From: JAFLUQ01 sp964442035
Lineage (GTDB): Bacteria; Bacillota; Clostridia; UMGS1883
Assembly: GCA_964442035.1 (NCBI GenBank)
Contig: CAYTWZ010000001.1
Location: 1-64,000 of the forward strand
Reading direction: 5' to 3'
DNA: 64,000 nucleotides
The notes under the pieces were generated by a model. That model saw only the letters and a program-made list of their open reading frames with translations. It was not told the DNA's origin and ran no database searches. Shown one piece after another: positions 57,385 to 64,000 of this stretch. Both the position numbers and the translations under genes were made by a program. How positions within the stretch are numbered: position 1 is the first letter of the stretch; each line of letters begins with the position of its first letter.

Positions 57385-59013
57385 TTACTTTTCGCACATA
57401 TATGGATAAACAATGTCCGTGGATGGAACAAGGCTTTCCTTTGTGCACTTGATGTTTACCCAGCGGATAAGGTTGAATATGCTGCCGGCCTTGTCGTTTG
57501 TACCGGAAGCACGGGCTCCGCCGAAGGGCTGCTGACCTACTACCGCGCCGGTAGGCTTGTCGTTGATGTAGAAATTGCCCGCGGCATTGTTAAGAGCCTT
57601 TTCCATATGTATTACGGCATTGCGATCCTGAGCAAAGATAGCGCCGGTGAGGGCGTACGCGCTGGTGGTGTCGCAAAGCTCAAGTGTTTCATCAAGCTTG
57701 TCGTCATCGTAAACATAGATCGTGATCACAGGCCCGAAAATTTCCTCAGCCATTGTCTTAAAGTCGGGCTTCATGGCCTGAATGACAGTGGGCTGAACAA
57801 ACCAGCCCTTGGAGTCGTCGTATGAGCCGCAAAGCACCTGAGCGTCGGGGGACTCGTTTGCGTAGTCTATGTAGCTCTTGATATTGTCAAAGGAGGCCTT
57901 GTCAATGACCGCACCCATAAAGGTGGAGAAGTCGCTTACATCGCCTACAGTCAGCTTGGCTGTTTCCTCAAGAACTCTTGTTTTTACCTGCTCCCAGATG
58001 GAAGCGGGGATGTAAGCACGGGAAGCGGCGGAACATTTCTGACCCTGAAATTCAAAAGCGCCGCGTACAATGGCAGCTACCAAGGGTTCGATATCGGCGC
58101 TCTTGTGCGCAAAGATAAAGTCCTTGCCTCCGGTTTCGCCAACTATGCGGGGATAGCTTTTGTAATTGGCAATATTCTCGCCAACAGTGGTCCATACGCC
58201 GCTGAATACCTTTGTGGAGCCTGTAAAGTGGAAGCCGCCGAAATCCTTGTGGGGAATAACGTACTTGCTGATGTCCACGCCTCTGCAGGGGATAAAGTTG
58301 ATAACACCGGCGGGAAGTCCGGCCTCTTCAAGCAGTGTCATAAAGTAGTAGTTGGAAAGCACAGCGGTCGTAGAGGGCTTCCAAAGTACTGTGTTGCCCA
58401 TGACTGCGGGGGCGAGAGCCAGATTGCCGCCTATGGATGTAAAGTTGAAAGGGGTGAGGGCTGTTACAAAGCCGTCAAGAGGACGGTACTCGTTGCGATT
58501 CCATACAGCGCCTACGCTGTTGGGCTGTATTTTATAAAGCTCCTGGGCATTGTACACATTGTAACGGATAAAGTCGGTAAGTTCGCAGGCGGAGTCGATC
58601 TCAGCCTGAAAAGCTGTCTTGCTCTGCCCAAGCATTGTTGCGGCGTTGAGCTTGTCTCTCCAAGGGCCGGAAAGCAGCTCGGCGGCCTTCATAAAGATAG
58701 AGGCCCTGTGCTCCCATGGCATATCAGCCCAAGAACCCTTGGCAGCCATGGCGGCGTCGATAGCCATTTTAAGCTCCTTTTCACCGGCGAGACAGCACTC
58801 CGCCAGAATATGGTGATGGTCGTGGGGCATGGTGACCTTTACGGTAGTTTCGGTGTAAACCTCTTTTCCACCGATTACCAGCGGGATCTTTATCACCTGA
58901 TTGCTCTGACGATCAAGCTCGGCTTTGAGGCTTGCTCTTTCCTTGCTGCCGGGCATATAGCCGTGGATAGGCTCGTTGGCAGGCTCGTGTATCGAAAAAT
59001 ATGCGTTGTTCAT
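57385..59013 (-). CDS. L-glutamate gamma-semialdehyde (P5C) dehydrogenase
   Basis: About 542 residues of the ALDH4-like class. It oxidises P5C/glutamate semialdehyde to glutamate with NAD+. Matches: PFNFTSIGGNLALAPAVMGN, the NAD site GFHFTGSTKVF, catalytic Glu in RIVGETGGKDFIF and catalytic Cys in EFQGQKCSAASRAYIP, EEIFGPVITIYVY, and the C-terminal QPFGGARASGTNDKAGS. It completes hydroxyproline to glutamate together with the nearby hypD product. ATG 59013 (MNNAYFS) has AAAGGATG upstream; ATG 59022 touches the SD. It has its own consensus promoter. Confidence 0.94.
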   Translation of the reverse strand: MNNAYFSIHEPANEPIHGYMPGSKERASLKAELDRQSNQVIKIPLVIGGKEVYTETTVKVTMPHDHHHILAECCLAGEKELKMAIDAAMAAKGSWADMPWEHRASIFMKAAELLSGPWRDKLNAATMLGQSKTAFQAEIDSACELTDFIRYNVYNAQELYKIQPNSVGAVWNRNEYRPLDGFVTALTPFNFTSIGGNLALAPAVMGNTVLWKPSTTAVLSNYYFMTLLEEAGLPAGVINFIPCRGVDISKYVIPHKDFGGFHFTGSTKVFSGVWTTVGENIANYKSYPRIVGETGGKDFIFAHKSADIEPLVAAIVRGAFEFQGQKCSAASRAYIPASIWEQVKTRVLEETAKLTVGDVSDFSTFMGAVIDKASFDNIKSYIDYANESPDAQVLCGSYDDSKGWFVQPTVIQAMKPDFKTMAEEIFGPVITIYVYDDDKLDETLELCDTTSAYALTGAIFAQDRNAVIHMEKALNNAAGNFYINDKPTGAVVGQQPFGGARASGTNDKAGSIFNLIRWVNIKCTKESLVPSTDIVYPYMCEK

Positions 59014-59052
59014 GGTAGTCATCCTTTCACTTTTTTGTTATTTACATTATTA

Positions 59053-59080
59053 ATTATATGTCTTTTTTTTGATTTGTCAA
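59053..59080 (-). promoter_or_regulatory. Promoter of the P5C dehydrogenase gene
   Basis: On the minus strand TTGACA (59075-59080), 16-base spacer, TATAAT (59053-59058). Confidence 0.85.
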
Positions 59081-59097
59081 TATGTTTTTCGCGCAAA

Positions 59098-59125
59098 ACC
59101 GAAAGGACCTCACCGGAGGTCCTTT
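59098..59125 (-). terminator. Terminator of the PFK gene
   Basis: AAAGGACCTC (59102-59111) with GAGGTCCTTT (59116-59125); minus-strand tail CGGTTTTG. Confidence 0.8.
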
Positions 59126-59146
59126 TCAATATTCCGTTTGACTTAA

Positions 59147-60268
59147 TCAGTCGCCGAAGCAGATCCCAAGAGCCTTAGCCATCTGTACAAGCTCACCGTT
59201 GGGATCAACATTTTTGGTCTTTTGTCCGATAACATCCTCAAGAGCGGCATAGCCGATCTTGTCGCCGTGGAGGGCGACAATGTTGCCAAACTTGCCCTGC
59301 ATAGCCAGTTCAACAGCCGCATAGCCGTAACGACATGAAAGCACACGGTCATGGCCTGTGGTCGTGCCGCCTCGCTGTACATGTCCAAGCACTGTAGCAC
59401 GAGCCTCGTTGTGACACAGCTCTTCAAGCTGATCGGCTACAACCTGGGAAACGCCCCCAAGTCGTATGGGATCGGGGCTGTCCTCCCGAACCTTGAGCAC
59501 TACGGCCTCGCCGTCCTTGGACTTAGCGCCCTCCGCACAAGCCACAATAGCAAAATCCTTGCCGCTTGCAAGGTCAGCATTTATCTTGGCAGCCACTTTG
59601 TTTATATCGTAGGGAATCTCTGGAATAAGGATGACGTCAGCAGCGCCGGCAATGCCTCCGTGCAGTGTCAGCCAGCCTGCGCCGCGGCCCATAATCTCAA
59701 CGACCATTATTCTGCCATGGGATTTGGCAGTGGTGCGGATGCGGTCAAAGGATTCGGTAGCTACACTGATAGCTGTGTCAAAGCCGAAGGTGTAGTCTGT
59801 TTCGGCAAGGTCATTGTCGATAGTTTTTGGTATACCGATGACATTGACGCCCTTGCGGGAGAAGTCCCGCCCACTGGTAAGGGTGCCGTCTCCCCCTAAG
59901 ATAAACAGTGCGTCGATGCCGGCTCTCTTAAGGTTTTCAACTGCCACGTCGCTTACGTCCTCGTAAACGATCTTGCCGTTTTCGTCCCGAACCATTTCGC
60001 CCTTTTCGTCCCTTACAGGGTACATGAAAAGATTGTCCTTGTTGGAGCTTTTGAGGATGGTGCCGCCCTCACCTAGGATCTCCTGAACGTTGTCAAGGGT
60101 CAGGTCAACGAAGTCACTGTGATAAAGACCGTGATAACCTTTCCTAATGCCCACAACCTCAAGGCCGTACTTGCAGATAGCTGTCTTTGTCACAGCGCGG
60201 ATAACAGCGTTAAGACCTGGACAGTCGCCGCCTCCCGTGAGAATTGCGATTTTTTTGATTTCACTCAT
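59147..60268 (-). CDS. 6-phosphofructokinase, Gly104/Lys124-type
   Basis: 373 residues, longer than the 320 of classical PfkA. It phosphorylates fructose-6-phosphate. GGGDCPGLNAVIRA is the nucleotide/PPi loop; GGDGT keeps the Gly of ATP enzymes at the position that is Asp in PPi enzymes; GIPKTIDNDL has the Lys of PPi and mixed-type enzymes instead of the Gly of E. coli PfkA. MGRGAGWL and GHVQRGG are substrate-site motifs. This combination is known from actinobacterial-type long PFKs that use ATP, so the donor is uncertain from sequence alone. A CAGGAGGA SD precedes the ATG. Confidence 0.93.
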   Translation of the reverse strand: MSEIKKIAILTGGGDCPGLNAVIRAVTKTAICKYGLEVVGIRKGYHGLYHSDFVDLTLDNVQEILGEGGTILKSSNKDNLFMYPVRDEKGEMVRDENGKIVYEDVSDVAVENLKRAGIDALFILGGDGTLTSGRDFSRKGVNVIGIPKTIDNDLAETDYTFGFDTAISVATESFDRIRTTAKSHGRIMVVEIMGRGAGWLTLHGGIAGAADVILIPEIPYDINKVAAKINADLASGKDFAIVACAEGAKSKDGEAVVLKVREDSPDPIRLGGVSQVVADQLEELCHNEARATVLGHVQRGGTTTGHDRVLSCRYGYAAVELAMQGKFGNIVALHGDKIGYAALEDVIGQKTKNVDPNGELVQMAKALGICFGD

Positions 60269-60351
60269 GTCAGAGTCCTCCTGTATATAAAAATAAATAA
60301 ATTATTACTCAAAAGGCATAAGGGCTTTATTCTGCATTACCCCTACTATGT

Positions 60352-60380
60352 ATAATATACTAAAACGGGAAATTTTTCAA
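60352..60380 (-). promoter_or_regulatory. Promoter of the PFK gene
   Basis: On the minus strand TTGAAA (60375-60380), 17-base spacer, TATTAT (60352-60357). Confidence 0.75.
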
Positions 60381-60463
60381 GTGGTAAATAATATTTTTTT
60401 TACAATAAATTTATTGTTTACCATATTGAACAAAAAATATGGGTCAATATGGCAATCTTTATA

Positions 60464-60492
60464 TTGATTTTTGGAAAAACTTAGGTTATAAT
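60464..60492 (+). promoter_or_regulatory. Promoter of glnS
   Basis: TTGATT (60464-60469), 17-base spacer, TATAAT (60487-60492). The start near 60498 falls at the edge of a MITE fragment, which therefore forms most of the 5' leader. Confidence 0.75.
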
Positions 60493-60499
60493 ATATTAA

Positions 60500-60613
60500 A
60501 GAAGCGCTGAATAATTCGCGCCTTCGGCTTAAAACAACCCTTGACGGGTAGCTTCCGCGGCTCGGCCAAAAAGCCCAAGATACAACAAGTATTCATGCGT
60601 TTTTTGTCCTTAT
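60500..60613 (+). repeat. MITE family A fragment in the glnS leader
   Basis: Starts at the terminal repeat GAAGCGCTGAATAATTC and follows the family body for about 110 bases (CGGCTTAAAACAACC, CTTGACGGGTAGCTTCCG, AAAAAGCCCAAGATACA, AAGTATTCATGCG). The right terminal repeat is missing. Confidence 0.75.
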
Positions 60614-60657
60614 TAAATACCCTTTGGCAATGAAGCCATATTGAAAGGATGACCAAA

Positions 60658-62325
60658 ATGGAATACAATTATTCAAACTTTATTCATGATATAATCGACG
60701 ACGACCTTGCATCCGGACGGGAAAACAGGGTACACACCCGCTTCCCTCCCGAGCCTAACGGTTATCTTCATATAGGTAGCGCTAAGGCCATATGGATAAA
60801 TTACACCGCCGCAAAGAAGTACAACGGCCTTTTTAACCTGCGATATGATGATACCAACCCGGTGAAGGAGGATGACGAATATGTCCGCGCTATTGAGGCG
60901 GATCTTCGCTGGCTTGGGTGTGTCCCGGACGGGATATATTACGGAAGCGACTATTTTGACAAGTGCTATGTATTTGCCGAAAAGCTTATCAAGGACGGCA
61001 AGGCCTTTGTCTGTGACCTAAGCCAAAAAGAAATGAGCGATTACCGAGGCACTCTCACCACACCCGGCAAGGAAAGCCCCTACAAAAACCGCACTGTTGA
61101 GGAAAACCTTGACCTGTTCCGACGCATGAAGGCCGGTGAATTCCCTGAGGGAAGCCATACCCTCAGGGCAAAGATCGATATGGCGTCCCCCAATATGAAC
61201 ATGAGGGATCCGGTAATTTACCGCATAATTTACGCCGATCATCACCGCCAGGGGAAAAAGTGGTGCATATACCCCATGTACGACTTTGCCCATCCTATTC
61301 AGGACGCTCTTGAGGGCATTACTCACTCCCTTTGCTCGATCGAATTTGAAAACCACCGTCCACTTTACAACTGGGTCATAGACAACATATGGGATGAGTC
61401 CGATCCTGACCTTGCTACCAAGCCTCATCAGTGGGAGTTTGCCCGTCTTAACATGACATATACCGTTATGAGCAAAAGGTATCTGCGCAAGCTGGTGGAA
61501 ATGGGCTATGTGGACGGCTGGGACGACCCCCGTATGCCTACTTTACAGGGCCTGCGCCGCCGGGGCTATACCCCAACGGCCATCTTTGACTTCCTTGGAC
61601 GCAGCGGCGTTGCCAAGGCGGACTCCATGTCGGATATCAGGCTGCTGGAATACTGCATTTGTGAGGAGCTCAACACTGCCGCTATGCGCCGCACGGCGGT
61701 AATGGAGCCCCTTAAGGTGGTAATTACAAATTACCCCCAAGACAAGACAGAGGTGTTCTCAATGCCTAACCATCCTCAAAATCCCGAGGCCGGTACTCGT
61801 GAGGCGGTGTTTGGCAATGAACTGTGGATCGAGCGCAGCGACTTTATGGAGGTCCCGGTTCCCGGCTTCAAACGCCTTATCCCCGGCGGTGAGGTCAGAC
61901 TTATGGGCGCATATATAATGAAGTGCAATGAGGTGCTCCACGATGCGGACGGAAACGTCACCGAACTCCGTTGCACTGTTGATCTTGAAACCGGCAACGG
62001 CAAGCCCGTGGACGGACGCAAGGTAAAGGGCAACATCCACTGGCTCAGCGTCAGTGTGGCTCGGGACGCGGAGGTTCGGTATTATGACAATATTTTTAAC
62101 CGGGAAAACGTGGCCACCCTCCTTGAGGATGACAATTTTGACGAATTTATAAATCCCAACTCAATGATCGCTTATCCCGATGCCAAGCTTGAGCCTTCCC
62201 TTATGGACGCGGAGCCCGGCACACCCTTCCAGTTTGTACGGATGGGCTATTTTACAAGGGATAACAAAAACCCCCGCGTATTTAATCGTACAGCTCCTCT
62301 TAAGAGCAGCTTTAAGCCCGAATAA
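60658..62325 (+). CDS. glnS: Glutaminyl-tRNA synthetase
   Basis: About 555 residues. Class I synthetase charging tRNA(Gln) directly. HIGH motif in RFPPEPNGYLHIGSAKA, KMSKS equivalent in YTVMSKRYLRKLV, and the GlnRS-specific RYDDTNPVKEDDEYVRAIEADLRWLG; the C-terminal anticodon-binding beta barrels follow. Many Firmicutes instead use GatCAB transamidation, so GlnRS here fits the Clostridia that acquired it. ATG 60658 (MEYNYSNF) has AAAGGATG ~9 bases upstream; ATG 60649 overlaps that SD region. Confidence 0.96.
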   Translation: MEYNYSNFIHDIIDDDLASGRENRVHTRFPPEPNGYLHIGSAKAIWINYTAAKKYNGLFNLRYDDTNPVKEDDEYVRAIEADLRWLGCVPDGIYYGSDYFDKCYVFAEKLIKDGKAFVCDLSQKEMSDYRGTLTTPGKESPYKNRTVEENLDLFRRMKAGEFPEGSHTLRAKIDMASPNMNMRDPVIYRIIYADHHRQGKKWCIYPMYDFAHPIQDALEGITHSLCSIEFENHRPLYNWVIDNIWDESDPDLATKPHQWEFARLNMTYTVMSKRYLRKLVEMGYVDGWDDPRMPTLQGLRRRGYTPTAIFDFLGRSGVAKADSMSDIRLLEYCICEELNTAAMRRTAVMEPLKVVITNYPQDKTEVFSMPNHPQNPEAGTREAVFGNELWIERSDFMEVPVPGFKRLIPGGEVRLMGAYIMKCNEVLHDADGNVTELRCTVDLETGNGKPVDGRKVKGNIHWLSVSVARDAEVRYYDNIFNRENVATLLEDDNFDEFINPNSMIAYPDAKLEPSLMDAEPGTPFQFVRMGYFTRDNKNPRVFNRTAPLKSSFKPE

Positions 62326-62344
62326 GACTATCAAACAAAAACAT

Positions 62345-62384
62345 GAACTCCGAAGCGTACAACCTCGGAGTTCTGTTTTTTGTC
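62345..62384 (+). terminator. Terminator of glnS
   Basis: GAACTCCGA (62345-62353) pairs with TCGGAGTTC (62365-62373), then TGTTTTTTGT. Confidence 0.85.
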
Positions 62385-62420
62385 GAAAAAGTATTTTCCG
62401 TAAGCGTCAGCGCCCGATTA
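62385..62420 (+). repeat. Family C repeat fragment
   Basis: AAAAAGTATTTTCCGTAAGC followed by GTCAGCGCCCGATTA matches the first half of family C. Confidence 0.6.
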
Positions 62421-62441
62421 TTCGTGACTCCTCAATGATGC

Positions 62442-64000
62442 TTACGCCGCAACAGCGGCCTTGTTTATCTTTATCTTTCCGTCCTCAGCGCATACGACTA
62501 CCTTGTCGCCCTCTTTAATAAGTCCGTCAAGCATTTCCTCGGCAAACAAATCCTCTACCTTGCTCTGGATAGCCCGGCGAAGGGGACGGGCGCCGTATAC
62601 CGGGTCAAAGCCCTCTTTTGCCAGCAACGCCAGAGCCGAGTCGTCAAAGGAGCACTCTATACCATTTACGCTCAGGCGCTTTTTAAAGCTCTCAAGCATA
62701 ATAGAGGCGATCTTTTTGATGTCCTCGTCTGTCAGGCGGTTGAATACGATTATGTCATCAATCCTGTTCAAAAATTCGGGCCGAAAGGCGCGCTTCAGCT
62801 CATCCATCACGTTCTTGCGCATATCTGTGTCAGCAACCTCGGCGTTGGCTTGAGTATCTGCCTTAAAGCCAAGATTTTTAGCGCCTACAATGTTCTTGCT
62901 ACCGATGTTGCTGGTCATTATGATCACAGTGTTCTTAAAGTCCACCTTGCGCCCTTGACTGTCCGTAAGGCGACCATCGTCAAGAATCTGGAGCATCATG
63001 TTAAATACATCGGGATGGGCTTTTTCTATTTCGTCAAAAAGTATTACGCTGTAGGGCTTGCGGCGCACCTGCTCGGTGAGCTGACCCCCTTCTTCAAAGC
63101 CCACATATCCCGGAGGCGATCCGATCAGCTTGGAAACCGAGTGCTTCTCCATGTATTCGCTCATGTCTACGCGAACCATGGCGTTTTCGTCACCGAACAG
63201 CGCCTCGGCAAGAGCCTTGCACAGTTCTGTCTTTCCTACGCCGGTAGGGCCGAGGAATATAAAGGAGCCAATGGGCCTCTTGGGATCCTTAAGCCCCACA
63301 CGTCCCCGGCGCACTGCCTTAGAAACAGCGGTCACGGCTTCATCCTGACCCACTACCCTCTTATGCAACACCTCTTCAAGATTGCGCAGGCGTTCGCTTT
63401 CCTCCTCAGCTAACTTTTTTACCGGAATGCCCGTCCATTGGGCAATAATTTCCTCAATGTCGCTGCGGCCTATGGAGATATCCCTGTTCTGACTGCTGTT
63501 TTTCCATTCGTCCCGCTTGTCCTCCAGTTCTGCTTTAAGGGCACGCTCCGCGTCTCTCAGGGCGGCGGCGCGCTCAAATTCCTGATTGTTGATGGCTACG
63601 TCCTTTTCGGCCGAAGCGGCGGCAACTCTGGATTCCAGTTCCTTCAGGCTTCCCGGCATGGTCAGTGAGCCAAGCCTTGCCCGGCTGCAGGCCTCGTCAA
63701 TCAGGTCGATGGCCTTGTCAGGCATGAAACGATCGTTTATATAACGGTCGCTTAGCTTGACAGCGGCGTCAATGGCTTCGTCAGTAATCTTTATACCGTG
63801 GTGGGCTTCATATTTTTCTCTTATGCCTTTTAATATCTGTATAGTGTCATCAACGCTGGGCTCTCCCACGGTTACCGGCTGGAAGCGGCGCTCTAAGGCG
63901 GCGTCCTTTTCGATGTACTTGCGGTATTCGTTAAGAGTCGTAGCTCCAATGATCTGCATTTCACCTCTGGCAAGGTTGGGCTTAAGTATGTTTGCGGCGT
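62442..64000 (-). CDS. ClpC/ClpB-type AAA+ unfoldase, C-terminal part (cut by window end)
   Basis: The frame is open to the window edge (…ANILKPNLARGEMQIIGATTLNEYRK…), so the N-terminus with the Clp N-domain and first Walker A is missing. Visible are the end of AAA-1 with the FMPDKAIDLIDEACSR arm, a short middle domain with a UVR-like stretch (EKDVAINNQEFERAAALRDAE) typical of ClpC, AAA-2 with Walker A FLGPTGVGKTELCKALAEAL, YVGFEEGGQLTEQVRRKPY, Walker B VILFDEIEKAHPDVFN, and the C-terminal D2 domain. The compact middle domain and UVR motif favour ClpC (ClpP partner) over ClpB. Confidence 0.93.
   Translation of the reverse strand, partial: AANILKPNLARGEMQIIGATTLNEYRKYIEKDAALERRFQPVTVGEPSVDDTIQILKGIREKYEAHHGIKITDEAIDAAVKLSDRYINDRFMPDKAIDLIDEACSRARLGSLTMPGSLKELESRVAAASAEKDVAINNQEFERAAALRDAERALKAELEDKRDEWKNSSQNRDISIGRSDIEEIIAQWTGIPVKKLAEEESERLRNLEEVLHKRVVGQDEAVTAVSKAVRRGRVGLKDPKRPIGSFIFLGPTGVGKTELCKALAEALFGDENAMVRVDMSEYMEKHSVSKLIGSPPGYVGFEEGGQLTEQVRRKPYSVILFDEIEKAHPDVFNMMLQILDDGRLTDSQGRKVDFKNTVIIMTSNIGSKNIVGAKNLGFKADTQANAEVADTDMRKNVMDELKRAFRPEFLNRIDDIIVFNRLTDEDIKKIASIMLESFKKRLSVNGIECSFDDSALALLAKEGFDPVYGARPLRRAIQSKVEDLFAEEMLDGLIKEGDKVVVCAEDGKIKINKAAVAA

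Overview
The window looks like a scaffold from an anaerobic, fermentative member of the Clostridia (Oscillospirales-like, probably gut-associated). The evidence is mid GC, strong Shine-Dalgarno sites, an [FeFe]-hydrogenase maturase (HydF), glycyl-radical chemistry, a split archaeal-type glutamate synthase, a YlmC/YmxH sporulation-family protein, PTS enzymes, and DUF6273 and multi-CBM surface proteins. The assignment rests on gene content only. A run of exactly 100 Ns (33403-33502) inside a minisatellite marks an assembly gap. I recognise no rRNA or tRNA gene.

Layout. 1-33: last repeat of a type I-C-like CRISPR array that lies off the window. 97-2142: amidohydrolase and AraC/GyrI-type regulator. 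2162-2516: a transcription unit with promoter, two short ORFs, an attenuator and a terminator, but no full-length gene. 2581-10380: nitrogen block, with an ammonium transporter fused to its own P-II domain, the five-gene split glutamate synthase cluster, and a small ferredoxin. 10460-16416: TrmN6-like and RsmI methyltransferases, a polar amino-acid ABC transporter, M18 aminopeptidase, RqcP-like S4 protein. 16889-21364: a 1491-residue secreted carbohydrate-binding protein. 21764-30574 (minus): lipoprotein, 39-residue membrane peptide, Tex, methylglyoxal synthase, MinD, PBP2, MreD, MreC, Maf. 30978-32870: HPr and Enzyme I. 33615-37330 (minus): HydF, DUF6273 protein, YmxH. 37510-47654: degenerate ANL protein, YybS, GdpP, L9, DnaB, TilS, Hpt, FtsH. 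47753-53391: GH27 galactosidase (minus), then hemolysin III, CNNM/CBS protein, O-antigen-ligase-like TPR protein, Dtd. 53457-59013: hydroxyproline dehydratase and its activase, an HPr-like small protein, and P5C dehydrogenase. 59147-64000: PFK, GlnRS and a ClpC cut by the window end.

How the genes fit together. Several modules converge on glutamate. Amt-PII imports ammonium, the split GltS makes glutamate from glutamine and 2-oxoglutarate, and HypD plus P5C dehydrogenase can convert trans-4-hydroxyproline to glutamate. Glycolysis and its bypass are represented by PFK, methylglyoxal synthase and PTS HPr/EI.

The intergenic space is unusually full of repeats. There is a ~165-bp MITE-like family with terminal inverted repeats and 4-bp target duplications (6 copies), a modular REP-like family (8 or more whole or partial copies), and a third palindromic family (3 copies plus a related 30-bp perfect palindrome). 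The strongest candidates for undescribed biology are these repeat families, the orphan attenuator at 2162-2516, and the split of HPr functions between two small proteins.
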